From Devosia sp. ZB163 (lineage in GTDB: Bacteria > Pseudomonadota > Alphaproteobacteria > Rhizobiales > Devosiaceae): 64,000 nucleotides of DNA. The notes under the pieces are model-generated. The model searched no databases. It was not told the DNA's origin and saw only the letters and a program-made list of their open reading frames with translations. Each line of letters starts with the position of its first letter. Position 1 is the first letter of the stretch. Below, one piece after another: positions 8,337 through 16,119 of this stretch. The DNA lies in contig NZ_JAQRMY010000001.1 in the NCBI RefSeq assembly GCF_028613635.1, positions 1,158,331 to 1,222,330 on the forward strand, written 5' to 3'. Made by a program: the position numbers and the translations under genes.

Positions 8337-11040
8337 GGCCGATCTCCGCGACCTGGTTGCGCCCGCGACCCTGGCTCTGGCGCTCCTGTGACGCCGACAG
8401 GGACGGCTGTTGATCGGGGACCGGTTGAAAGTCCTGGGTGGTGCGTTTCAGCCGTGCTCGTGAAAGTTGAGTCGCGAGGAAGTCCAGCCGCTCCTCGAAC
8501 TGGATAGTTTCCTCCTGGCGGCGCTGGTCGAGTGGCAAGCTGGCCTTGAGGCTTGCGTCCAGCCCCTGGCGATCTAGAAAGAATCGGGTTTCTGCTCGAG
8601 CGCGGCTCGCCGCCACGTAGATGTCGTGGCGGTCCATACCCGGCGTGAGCCAGACAAATGCCCGTTCGACTGTCATTCCCTGCGCGCCATGAATGGTACT
8701 GGCATACGCATGGTCGATGCGGGCCCGGCCATGCTCATCGGCAATCTGGTCGGGCGAAAACCGGATCCGGCCGTCTTGGGTAGTGACGGTCAGTTCGACC
8801 GTCTCCCCCACCCGGATCGCCTCGACTCGGCCCTCCGCCCCGTTGATGACCTCGGTGCCATCGAGCGTTGCGCGCTTCAGGAAGCGGATACGATCCCCCT
8901 GGGCAACCGGCAGCGCGACTGCATGGCCGGAGGCCGAAACAGCAGATATTGTTTGGTCGGGACCGACAATCTCGCCCTGTTCGCGCATGCGCCGGCGGAC
9001 CTCAGTCGAGATGGCGCGAACCTGGGCATTGGTCTTGGTGACCATCAGGACCGATGCATTGCTGGATTCGGTCCGCGCCCGGTTACAGGCGTCGACCAAG
9101 GTCCTCACATTTGCTCCCGTGCCGTTGACCTCATGGATCATCCCATGGTCGCGGTATGCCCCGAGTGCTTCCTTGGCTCGGCCCTTGCCGAAATCGGTGA
9201 CCGCGTCGCGCGCCCATTGCTCATTCTGGCGAATGATGCGGTCCACCCGCGTAACCGAAAGCGCGTTGGCGACGAGGCGAAGGCCGGATCCGGCGCCAAC
9301 GCTCTGGAGTTGGTTCCGGTCTCCAAGCAGGAGCAGGCGGCGACGGCCATTGCCCGCAAAAAAATGCTCGCCACTGACGGCCTTCAGCAAGGCGTGCATC
9401 TGCCGGCTTGAAAGCAGGCCGGCCTCGTCGATGACCAAGACGGTATTTTCATCGACGAAGTTGCCGCCGTGTTCGGCAACGGCGAGCCAGGAATCGACCG
9501 CGCGCGCTTCGATCGAAAGCTCATCGCGAAGGGCATGCGCCCCTTTCCAGGCCGTGGCGCCGGCGATGACGCGACAACCGGCTTCCTGCAGCGCTTGCAC
9601 CACCGGTTTGAGCAGTGTCGTCTTGCCACAACCCGGCGCACCCTCAATCAGGTTGACGGCCCGGCTTGCGAGAGCTTGGCGTACCGCGGCAGCCTGTTCG
9701 GCATTGAGCTCGTGCCCTGCAATCAGCCCATCGACCCGCTCGGTGTTGATCGGTTCGGCATTGATCGCCGACAGCGCCTGCGCCATCTCACCGATCTCGC
9801 GCTCGAGCCGCAGCATTTCGGGCGTCGTGAGGATTTCCTGACCGAAGCTGTCGTGGTCCAGCACAACGAACCGACCAGCAGCAATCAGCCGATCGACTTC
9901 CGACGCGGCGCGGCTGGGGTCTTCTCCGGTCCCGACGAAGGCCGACGCAACGGCACCGTGCAGGGCCCGCCGGTCGAACGTGCTCTCATGCTCAGTCAGC
10001 TCGAGAGGAATACGGGCCAGGCGGTCTTCGAGATGTTCCCGCTGCTCGCATTCGGCGAGGCTGGCCTCGATGACAGCGGCGGCGTCATGGCCCTGCTCGG
10101 CGACCCGGGCGCGCCAATCGGCATGCCGATCCTCGACCTCATGCTCCTGCTTGGCCTTGCGCGACTTGCGGGCGATCGACGCTGCCAATGCAGGCGAATC
10201 TGAGCTTGCCATGCCGGACGCGGCAAGTTCGTCCTCGATCTCCTTCCGTCGGGCCGAGAAGTATTTGATAAGGTCGACTGGAACGCCGCGGACCTCGAAG
10301 AGGCCGTTCTTGCCGGTGGCCTCGACGCTCAGCCCGAGTCGCATCAACTCGAACGACAAGGAGGCGTGGTACTGGGCTCCCAGACACATCTTGGCAGCGA
10401 ACAGGGCGGTACCGTCGAGGGCACCAAAGTCGGCGGCGCCAGAGTCAGCGTCCTGTCGGTTCTCGCCGCTACGGTCCCGCCGGGGACCGGCATTGATGAC
10501 CACACAGTGGGTGTGAAGGTTAGGATCGGAGAAAGTCTGGCCGTCGGCGTGCTCAGCGGGGCGGGAGTCGCCGTGCTGGAAGGCCGCGACTGTCAGGAAG
10601 GTCTTCTCCCGGCGGATGCCGCCTCGGCCAAACCGACAGAAGGCAGCGTAGTCTTCCGCCAGACCTATGGCCTGGGCGACCACCTTGGACTGTGCGGCCT
10701 CCAGACTGGCCCGGAATTCGTCATCGGCGATCGCCCACAGCAGTGCGACGCTCTTGGGTGCTGAGAAGGTCGCGTCGTACCCGCCAATGCGGCGGCGCGG
10801 ACCGCCGACGCCGACGGTAGAGAGCAACACGGAGCCGTCGGGGCGCAGGCCGGCGTGAATCTGTTCGAAGTCCGTCCGCTCAACGACGGCACCGATCGCC
10901 AGCGGCAGTCCCGGTGCGACGGCAATCCAGCGCCCGGCAGGCTCCCGCCCGCCAAGATAGTAGTCCGTCGTCTCGATGTAGTACTGGGCGGAAGTCCCCG
11001 CCGCGATCGTTGCGACCATTGCGCCTGTGCTCACGTTCAC
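8329..11040 (-). CDS. MobF-family relaxase/helicase (TrwC/TraA-like)
   Basis: A 903-residue bifunctional transfer protein. The N-terminal relaxase domain has tyrosines near residues 20-28 for strand cleavage and the metal-binding 3-His set (His156, then DPNLHTHC with His176 and His178). The C-terminal half is a superfamily 1 helicase with Walker A GAPGCGKT (467-474), Walker B VLVIDEAG at about 533 and a late motif YASTIHGAQGMT. It would nick oriT, stay bound to the 5' end and unwind the transferred strand. GTG 11040 is used as start. The triplicated motif sits 29 bp upstream and a GC-rich hairpin beyond it; that interval is a candidate oriT. Confidence 0.93.
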   Translation of the reverse strand: MNVSTGAMVATIAAGTSAQYYIETTDYYLGGREPAGRWIAVAPGLPLAIGAVVERTDFEQIHAGLRPDGSVLLSTVGVGGPRRRIGGYDATFSAPKSVALLWAIADDEFRASLEAAQSKVVAQAIGLAEDYAAFCRFGRGGIRREKTFLTVAAFQHGDSRPAEHADGQTFSDPNLHTHCVVINAGPRRDRSGENRQDADSGAADFGALDGTALFAAKMCLGAQYHASLSFELMRLGLSVEATGKNGLFEVRGVPVDLIKYFSARRKEIEDELAASGMASSDSPALAASIARKSRKAKQEHEVEDRHADWRARVAEQGHDAAAVIEASLAECEQREHLEDRLARIPLELTEHESTFDRRALHGAVASAFVGTGEDPSRAASEVDRLIAAGRFVVLDHDSFGQEILTTPEMLRLEREIGEMAQALSAINAEPINTERVDGLIAGHELNAEQAAAVRQALASRAVNLIEGAPGCGKTTLLKPVVQALQEAGCRVIAGATAWKGAHALRDELSIEARAVDSWLAVAEHGGNFVDENTVLVIDEAGLLSSRQMHALLKAVSGEHFFAGNGRRRLLLLGDRNQLQSVGAGSGLRLVANALSVTRVDRIIRQNEQWARDAVTDFGKGRAKEALGAYRDHGMIHEVNGTGANVRTLVDACNRARTESSNASVLMVTKTNAQVRAISTEVRRRMREQGEIVGPDQTISAVSASGHAVALPVAQGDRIRFLKRATLDGTEVINGAEGRVEAIRVGETVELTVTTQDGRIRFSPDQIADEHGRARIDHAYASTIHGAQGMTVERAFVWLTPGMDRHDIYVAASRARAETRFFLDRQGLDASLKASLPLDQRRQEETIQFEERLDFLATQLSRARLKRTTQDFQPVPDQQPSLSASQERQSQGRGRNQVAEIGLD

Positions 11041-11069
11041 AGGCGAGACTACCGAAGCTGAAAACCCGT

Positions 11070-11094
11070 CCTCCGGGCACCCCCCTCCCTTAAG
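11070..11094 (-). promoter_or_regulatory. Triplicated element motif, copy 1 (upstream of relaxase)
   Basis: Given on the plus strand: CCTCCGGGCACCCCCC, three variable bases, CTTAAG. The same block with the same 19-bp offset from CCTCC to CTTAAG recurs at 14446 and 25917, each time ahead of a minus-strand operon. Here it ends 29 bp before the relaxase start. Confidence 0.65.
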
Positions 11095-11097
11095 GAT

Positions 11098-11126
11098 GCG
11101 GCCGCGAACAAAATGCCCGCGGCCGC
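11098..11126. repeat. GC-rich inverted repeat between coupling protein and relaxase
   Basis: Perfect 9-bp arms GCGGCCGCG (11098-11106) and CGCGGCCGC (11118-11126) surround an 11-nt spacer. No T-run follows, so it is a weak terminator candidate. Its place directly upstream of a MobF relaxase also makes it a candidate part of oriT. Confidence 0.5.
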
Positions 11127-11154
11127 CATGTAGTCTTTCGAAGGGTTTGCCTTG

Positions 11155-12921
11155 TCAGCCGGGGAGGCCAGTCCACTCGCTGAATTTCCACTCCAGCACG
11201 TAGACATCGCCCAGCCCGGCGACCGCAGCCCGGATTGACTTGCCGCCGCGCCAGTCCATAGTCAGGCCCAGCGCTTTTGCCATTTCACTAGGCGACAGGG
11301 CTGGCAGCTTGTGGATCGACTGTTCGCCATCCTTGCCAACATTCACCCCGAACGTTGCCTGCCCGACGAGTGTTTCGGCAATCTGCTCGGCATTCTTGCC
11401 CGGCCGCACCTTGCATATGACGACTTTGCCGAAATTCTCCAACAGTGCCTCGGCACCGGTTGCCGACAGCTTCTCCTCCAACTGCGCGATGCTTTGCGCG
11501 CTCGCCACGATTCTGATTCCGCGTGAGCGACCGAGAGACGCCAACAACGAGACATCGCCGGCCGCGCCGGAGAAGCGAGGCAACTCATCGGCAAAAAGCC
11601 AGATGCCGTGGTCGACGCCGTCCTCGACCCGGCTACTCAGCAACTCACTGGCAACGACACTCAGCATGGTCGCGATCAGTCGTCCCGAAAGCTCGGCATT
11701 TCCAAGGTCGTGCTGCAGGACTAAGACCGGGTGGGCCTCAGCCACTACCCACTTGGCGAGAGAGATCTTTGGCCAGCCGGCAGCTTCCATGTCGGCGAAC
11801 ACGCCGACGAAGTCGTCCACGTGCGAGATCATGTTGAAGATTGTGGAAAGGGCCATCGATGTCGGCTCTCCCTCCCGGTTGCGCAGCAGTTCGGCGACCT
11901 GCTGCATTGTGGGGGCCAGTTCTGCGGCAATCGCCTCCACGGGACGCGATATTGAGTGCTTCACGTCCGTCCAGCCCCAGTTCCGACCGCGTGTTTCTCG
12001 CAGCTTGACGAGCATGCCCGCGAACAGAAGCCGGGACGCTGCCGACCAGACCGGGTCCTTGGAATCCGGAATGAGAAGGGCGGCAATCCGCTGTGCCGCC
12101 TGCCGGCTTCGCAAGTCCTGACCGATTGCCCAGACCCCGCATCCTCGTCCGAGGCCGACGACACTTGCGGTGCCCTTGCCGAACACCCTGGTGATCCGTC
12201 GGAACAATCCCCCCTTTACGTCAAGGCAGAGCAGACGCTCCTTGCGCTCTACCGCCTGCCGCATGATCCCCTCCGCGATCACAGTCTTTCCCGAACCAGG
12301 GAGACCCATGATGAAGAGGGACTCATGCTCCGCCAGTCGGGGCAATTGCAGGCCCGGCGCCAGGGTAACACCAACGGGTGCTTCCTTGATCATTGGCCGA
12401 AGAAGACCGCCGGCAGCAGCAATAGCCTCGCCGAACCAGAGCACCCTGGGGCCATCGATCCAAGTTGCGCGACGGTGATGCGGAGCCCGGCTAGCGACGT
12501 GCCTAAACACCAGGTCCGCGGCCACCAGACCCGCCACAACTACACCGATCAGTCGGATCGACACATCGGTTGAGAGGTCGGCCCCAGCCAGTCGCGCCGG
12601 CAACGCAACGAGAAAACTGAGCGGAACGAGCAGCCACTCAACAAAGTAGCCAATGAAGTTGATTAAAAGAACGAGCCCATTATCAGAAGAGGTCGGGTAG
12701 ATCGGCGCGGCCTCCGCGACCAACTCGCCGACCAGACCCACGAGGGCATTGAGATCGAAATACGCCGTGTGACCAGCGACAGCGTTCCAACCCCTGATCG
12801 GAAGAATGGCAAACACAAAGGCGGCTACGACAATCGCCGCGAGGACGAATGCGGTGAACGCGGCGCCACGAGCTTTGGTCTCGTCCGGCACCGGGGTAAG
12901 GGCGTGTTGCTTACTATTCAC
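11155..12921 (-). CDS. Type IV coupling protein-like ATPase (TraD/VirD4 family)
   Basis: A 588-residue membrane ATPase that would bring the relaxosome to a secretion channel. There are three hydrophobic segments near the N-terminus (about 20-41, 86-107 and 124-140), then Walker A GLPGSGKT (206-213) and Walker B IWLFADELPRFSG. The start is GTG 12921, inside the last codons of the upstream gene (8-bp overlap). The frame stays open upstream, but that part overlaps the preceding gene. No channel proteins are encoded nearby, so it must work with a heterologous type IV secretion system or a very reduced one. Confidence 0.88.
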   Translation of the reverse strand: MNSKQHALTPVPDETKARGAAFTAFVLAAIVVAAFVFAILPIRGWNAVAGHTAYFDLNALVGLVGELVAEAAPIYPTSSDNGLVLLINFIGYFVEWLLVPLSFLVALPARLAGADLSTDVSIRLIGVVVAGLVAADLVFRHVASRAPHHRRATWIDGPRVLWFGEAIAAAGGLLRPMIKEAPVGVTLAPGLQLPRLAEHESLFIMGLPGSGKTVIAEGIMRQAVERKERLLCLDVKGGLFRRITRVFGKGTASVVGLGRGCGVWAIGQDLRSRQAAQRIAALLIPDSKDPVWSAASRLLFAGMLVKLRETRGRNWGWTDVKHSISRPVEAIAAELAPTMQQVAELLRNREGEPTSMALSTIFNMISHVDDFVGVFADMEAAGWPKISLAKWVVAEAHPVLVLQHDLGNAELSGRLIATMLSVVASELLSSRVEDGVDHGIWLFADELPRFSGAAGDVSLLASLGRSRGIRIVASAQSIAQLEEKLSATGAEALLENFGKVVICKVRPGKNAEQIAETLVGQATFGVNVGKDGEQSIHKLPALSPSEMAKALGLTMDWRGGKSIRAAVAGLGDVYVLEWKFSEWTGLPG

Positions 12922-13519
12922 TCCGGTCTCCCGTTCGTTTGATGCGAACATGCGCTCCGCTTGGGAGCGGGTCGTTCGGTGAAAGATTTGGGTTTTTGGC
13001 AGCGAGCGTCGCCAGCGGAACACCGATGAGTTCCGCCACCCGCGTCATGGATAGATCGTTGGCCCTGACCTCGAAGCTGCAGTCGTCGGTCAACGCATCG
13101 AGGCGCAGACAGAGTCCCATCTCATCGCCGCTGAACAATCCAACATGATGAAGCAGCCACCGAGCGTGGCGCTCGCCCGACGAGGCAGCCACGGTGACTG
13201 CGGTGACGACTACGATGCCGAGGATTAGCAGTTCGAGAAGCGAGGGAACTCGCTCCGGGTTCTGGGTCGTGCCGCTCTTGGGTGCAGCGGCGCTTGACTT
13301 CGCGTCGACCGGTTCAGCCTTCTTCGGCGTGCTTATCGGCTTAGCAGTCGCGTCTGTGGGCAATTCGACCTCGAGCCGTTTCAAGGTCGAGCGGGGCACC
13401 TTGGCCACCTCGCGGATCGGAAAGGTCGCAATGTTCCGACGCAGATAGAGGCGCGCGGACTTGCCGCGCGCCCTGTTGCTGGCGATCCGGTCCATCACTT
13501 TGGCCGGAGTGCTAGCCAT
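12914..13519 (-). CDS. Single-pass membrane protein with LysM-like C-terminal segment
   Basis: A 201-residue protein starting at ATG 13519, which overlaps the ParA-like stop by 8 bp; it in turn overlaps the coupling protein start, so all three are translationally coupled. The N-terminus is basic (RIASNRARGKSARLYLRRN), then comes a Pro/Ala/Lys linker and one membrane segment at about 97-117. The C-terminal domain ends VAELIGVPLATLAAKNPNLS...GAHVRIKR, which has the pattern of a LysM repeat. If exported as drawn, this would touch peptidoglycan. I infer a role in anchoring the transfer apparatus; the family is not otherwise recognised. Confidence 0.72.
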   Translation of the reverse strand: MASTPAKVMDRIASNRARGKSARLYLRRNIATFPIREVAKVPRSTLKRLEVELPTDATAKPISTPKKAEPVDAKSSAAAPKSGTTQNPERVPSLLELLILGIVVVTAVTVAASSGERHARWLLHHVGLFSGDEMGLCLRLDALTDDCSFEVRANDLSMTRVAELIGVPLATLAAKNPNLSPNDPLPSGAHVRIKRTGDRSE

Positions 13520-14387
13520 TGGCCTTCTCCACGTCAAAGCCCACCACGGCGCCCAGGCGCGGCCAGACTTCCGCGAGGAAGTCCGCGACATCGGCGCGCA
13601 CCGCCACAGCGACGGCGCGCGACAGCCCGAGACGAGCCATGAGTTCGTCCTCCGATACCATCATCGCTTCAGTGAAGGTCATGCCGACGGCCTCGAAGAG
13701 TGGCCAGGCACCCTCTGCGACCGCGGGCAAGGACAGGTGGCGGCGCCCCTTCAGGGCAGGCTGGATGCGTTCCGCGAAACACTTCCGCGCAGGACTGCCG
13801 GCAATGAAGCGGAAGCTGCCACCGTAGGCGTTGAGGACCGGAACGATCTCGGCAGAAGGATGCACCTGCTCCAGGTCGGCGATCACCGACGCCGTCTGCG
13901 TCATCGCGCTGCTATCGGCAGTCGTCACTGCCAGCGCTACGGCCTTCACCTCGTGACTGCCGAGATAGTTGTCGAAGCGGCTCCTGCTGATGAAATGCAG
14001 CAGTGCGCCCGTGTTGTGGCCGGCGCCGACATCGACGACCAGCACGCCCTTGCGCAGGGCGATGCTGCTGACCGCCAGGTCCAACGGCTCGAAGACGCGA
14101 ACCGCCGAGAGCGGGTCGATGCGCAGATCTTCTGCCGACGGGGCCACGATGGTGGTGGTAATCCCCTCATAGAGCTCAGGCAGGGTAGGCGCGCGGTCGA
14201 TCTGGATGATCGACACATCGCGACCGGCGGCTTTGCAGCCGTCGATCACGAGGCGCGCCACCGTCGACTTGCCGACGCCCCCTTTCGGGCCAACCGTGTA
14301 GACGATCGTCGGCTGCTCAGTGGCATGCTCCTCCTGGCTTGCCGACTTCGTCGCCGGCTCATTGCCGGCGCTGTTCTTAGTGATCAC
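13512..14387 (-). CDS. ParA/MinD-type P-loop ATPase
   Basis: A 291-residue deviant-Walker ATPase with KGGVGKS at residues 35-41 and VLVVDVGAG as the switch region. Such proteins position DNA or protein complexes. The start is GTG 14387, 7 bp after GGAG. It heads the operon ParA-like, LysM-like membrane protein, coupling ATPase, so it is as likely to place the transfer machinery as to segregate DNA. The ParB-like protein at 16.1 kb is transcribed the other way. A motif copy and a shared upstream element precede it (14446-14582). Confidence 0.85.
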   Translation of the reverse strand: MITKNSAGNEPATKSASQEEHATEQPTIVYTVGPKGGVGKSTVARLVIDGCKAAGRDVSIIQIDRAPTLPELYEGITTTIVAPSAEDLRIDPLSAVRVFEPLDLAVSSIALRKGVLVVDVGAGHNTGALLHFISRSRFDNYLGSHEVKAVALAVTTADSSAMTQTASVIADLEQVHPSAEIVPVLNAYGGSFRFIAGSPARKCFAERIQPALKGRRHLSLPAVAEGAWPLFEAVGMTFTEAMMVSEDELMARLGLSRAVAVAVRADVADFLAEVWPRLGAVVGFDVEKANG

Positions 14388-14445
14388 GACTTTCTCCAAA
14401 GCGCCGAAGTGACGCGCTGGAAGTACAGCACATTGAAAGATGCCC

Positions 14446-14470
14446 CCTCCGGGCACCCCCCCGACTTAAG
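14446..14470 (-). promoter_or_regulatory. Triplicated element motif, copy 2 (upstream of ParA-like gene)
   Basis: CCTCCGGGCACCCCCC, three bases, CTTAAG on the plus strand, with exactly the same 19-bp offset as the other two copies. It ends 58 bp before the ParA-like start. Confidence 0.65.
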
Positions 14471-14547
14471 CCTGAACCGGCGAATTCTGGGTGTGATCTC
14501 CTCTTCCGTGGAACCAGGCCAACGGCGGTTGTCGTCGGACGATCTGC

Positions 14548-14582
14548 TGACAGAATTGACAAAATTGCCAAAACGGTCGGGA
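14548..14582 (-). promoter_or_regulatory. Shared upstream element, copy a
   Basis: ACAGAATTGACAAAATTGCC followed by AAAA, a C and GTCGG closely matches 26033-26055 (TTGACAGAACTGCCAAAA then GTCGG). Both copies lie about 110-116 bp from a copy of the triplicated motif, so motif and element form one conserved control region. Confidence 0.5.
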
Positions 14583-14730
14583 TCCGAAAGCGCCTGAGGC
14601 TTGGCACCGCTGGTGGTATTGCCCGTGTGCTTCTCGCCACATGGCCGCTCCGGAGCTCCGCATCGGGACGACGCGGAACCCCTCCTGTTTCCAGCGCCGA
14701 GAGATAGAGGAGTGTGGAAGCGTTCATGAC

Positions 14731-14779
14731 GGATCAGGGCTAGGAGAGAGTCTCCCGGCGCCCGTCGTGGAGAATACCC
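14731..14779 (+). promoter_or_regulatory. Hairpin leader of the DUF932 gene
   Basis: GGAGA and TCTCC pair around GAG inside outer GGGC and GCCC arms, followed by CCCGTCGTGGAG and the GTG start. The arrangement hairpin, CCCGT, TGGAG, start codon is repeated ahead of the ParB-like gene. Confidence 0.45.
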
Positions 14780-15976
14780 GTGACCCAGATTGTAATGGCG
14801 GCCGATACCCGCGATAGGCGGAGTGGCTACAAGGTCGATGCGAGCCGCGGCGAGCGAGTTGGCCGAGTGAGTTCGGAGTGGCATTCGAGACCGGACGACG
14901 AGAGATACCTATCACTCGCCGACCTGCACGCTTCGGTCGTTACTCGAACCGAGCGCAGCCGAACGCGGACGGTCGAGAGTTCTGCGATCCGCGTCGAGGC
15001 CAGCAACAATGACCCGGAGCGTCTGCGACTGATCGTTCCGGGCTCCGACACGCCGATCGCGCCGACCAACTGGTCGTTTGGACAGTTGTCGAGCCTGGTC
15101 GGTGCGCCGGCCTCATACCTGCGGGAACTGCCGGCTCCGCTCGCGGCGATCAATCTGCAGTACGGTCTCGCCGCTCATCGCTCCGAACAGATCAAAACCT
15201 ACGAAATTGACGACGGCCGCACCGAACTGCGTGCCGCGACCGGTCCCGATTACGGCAGGATTTTCGACCACCAGTTGGTCGAGTCGGTGAGGCGGATAGC
15301 CGGCAACGGGACCGGAGATACGCGCTGGAAGGTTCCAGGCGTCCTCGACTGGGGCACCGGCATGTACAACCCCCACACCGAAATCTCGAAAGAAACGACT
15401 ACGCTTTACGCGAGCGATAGGGATATTTTCTTGTTTCTGGTCGACGATCTCAACCCGATTGAGGCTGGTCGTTTGCCGAGCGGCGAGCCGGATCTGTATT
15501 TTCGCGGATTCTATTGTTGGAACTCTGAAGTCGGTGCGCGAACATTCGGAATCGCCAGCTTTTACCTTCGCGCCGTCTGTCAGAACCGCAATCTCTGGGG
15601 TGTCGAAGATTTTCAGCAGATCACGATCCGGCATTCGAAACTCGCGGACTTCCGCTTCGCCCGCGAGGCGGCACCGGCACTGACCCGGTTTGCCAATTCA
15701 TCGCCGCAGCCGTTCATCACCAGCATCAGATCGGCCCGCGAGACGATCGTCGCCCGCAACGATGACGATCGGAGCGATTTCCTGCGCAAGGCCGGCTTCT
15801 CGAAGGCCGAGACCGGCAAGATCATCGAGACTGTGCTGCGCGAGGAAGGTCGGCCGCCAGTGTCCATCTTTGACTTCGTGCAAGGCATCACCGCCATCGC
15901 GCGAAGCCGCCCGCACCAGGATGCGCGGCTCGATCTCGAAGCCAAGGCAAAGAGATTACTCGAAAAAGCTGCGTAA
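14780..15976 (+). CDS. DUF932 (phage/plasmid-like) protein
   Basis: A 398-residue protein of the DUF932 family, which is common on plasmids, phages and integrative elements and has no settled biochemical role. Recognisable core: WSFGQLSSLVGAPASYLRELPAP, then YGRIFDHQLVESV, RDIFLFLVDD and RAVCQNRNLWG. It starts at GTG 14780 with GGAG 9 bp upstream. It is the first gene of a plus-strand series (DUF932, ParB-like, unknown, Toprim, DUF2493, DUF736) separated by hairpin leaders, which suggests individually tuned expression. Confidence 0.85.
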   Translation: MTQIVMAADTRDRRSGYKVDASRGERVGRVSSEWHSRPDDERYLSLADLHASVVTRTERSRTRTVESSAIRVEASNNDPERLRLIVPGSDTPIAPTNWSFGQLSSLVGAPASYLRELPAPLAAINLQYGLAAHRSEQIKTYEIDDGRTELRAATGPDYGRIFDHQLVESVRRIAGNGTGDTRWKVPGVLDWGTGMYNPHTEISKETTTLYASDRDIFLFLVDDLNPIEAGRLPSGEPDLYFRGFYCWNSEVGARTFGIASFYLRAVCQNRNLWGVEDFQQITIRHSKLADFRFAREAAPALTRFANSSPQPFITSIRSARETIVARNDDDRSDFLRKAGFSKAETGKIIETVLREEGRPPVSIFDFVQGITAIARSRPHQDARLDLEAKAKRLLEKAA

Positions 15977-16024
15977 CGCAGTCGGTCGGCTCCCCGATCC
16001 AGTCCGTCTCCCCACTGACAGTTC

Positions 16025-16055
16025 GGCGCCGTCCTCGGAGTAAGAGGGCGGCGCC
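16025..16055 (+). terminator. Hairpin after the DUF932 gene
   Basis: Arms of 12 bp (GGCGCCGTCCTC and GAGGGCGGCGCC, one G-T wobble) with a 7-nt loop, followed by TTGCTTCG. It is a plausible intrinsic terminator or attenuator between DUF932 and the ParB leader. Confidence 0.5.
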
Positions 16056-16065
16056 TTGCTTCGTG

Positions 16066-16119
16066 ACGGGTTTGGAGGCCGGGAGAGAGTTTTCCGGCCG
16101 CCCGTTATGGAGATCTGCC
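16066..16119 (+). promoter_or_regulatory. Hairpin leader of the ParB-like gene
   Basis: GGCCGG (16077-16082) pairs with CCGGCC (16094-16099), inside outer ACGGG and CCCGT arms (16066-16070 and 16101-16105). GAGAGAGT is in the loop, as in the DUF932 leader. TGGAG and the ATG follow. Confidence 0.5.

Larger units (their letters stand above)
14388..14779. other. Divergent regulatory interval between ParA-like and DUF932 genes
   Basis: About 390 bp without a convincing gene. It holds motif copy 2 (14446-14470), an element shared with 26.03 kb (14548-14582) and the hairpin leader of the DUF932 gene (about 14731-14766). It therefore carries control sites for both the minus-strand transfer operon and the plus-strand maintenance genes. 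Confidence 0.6.
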
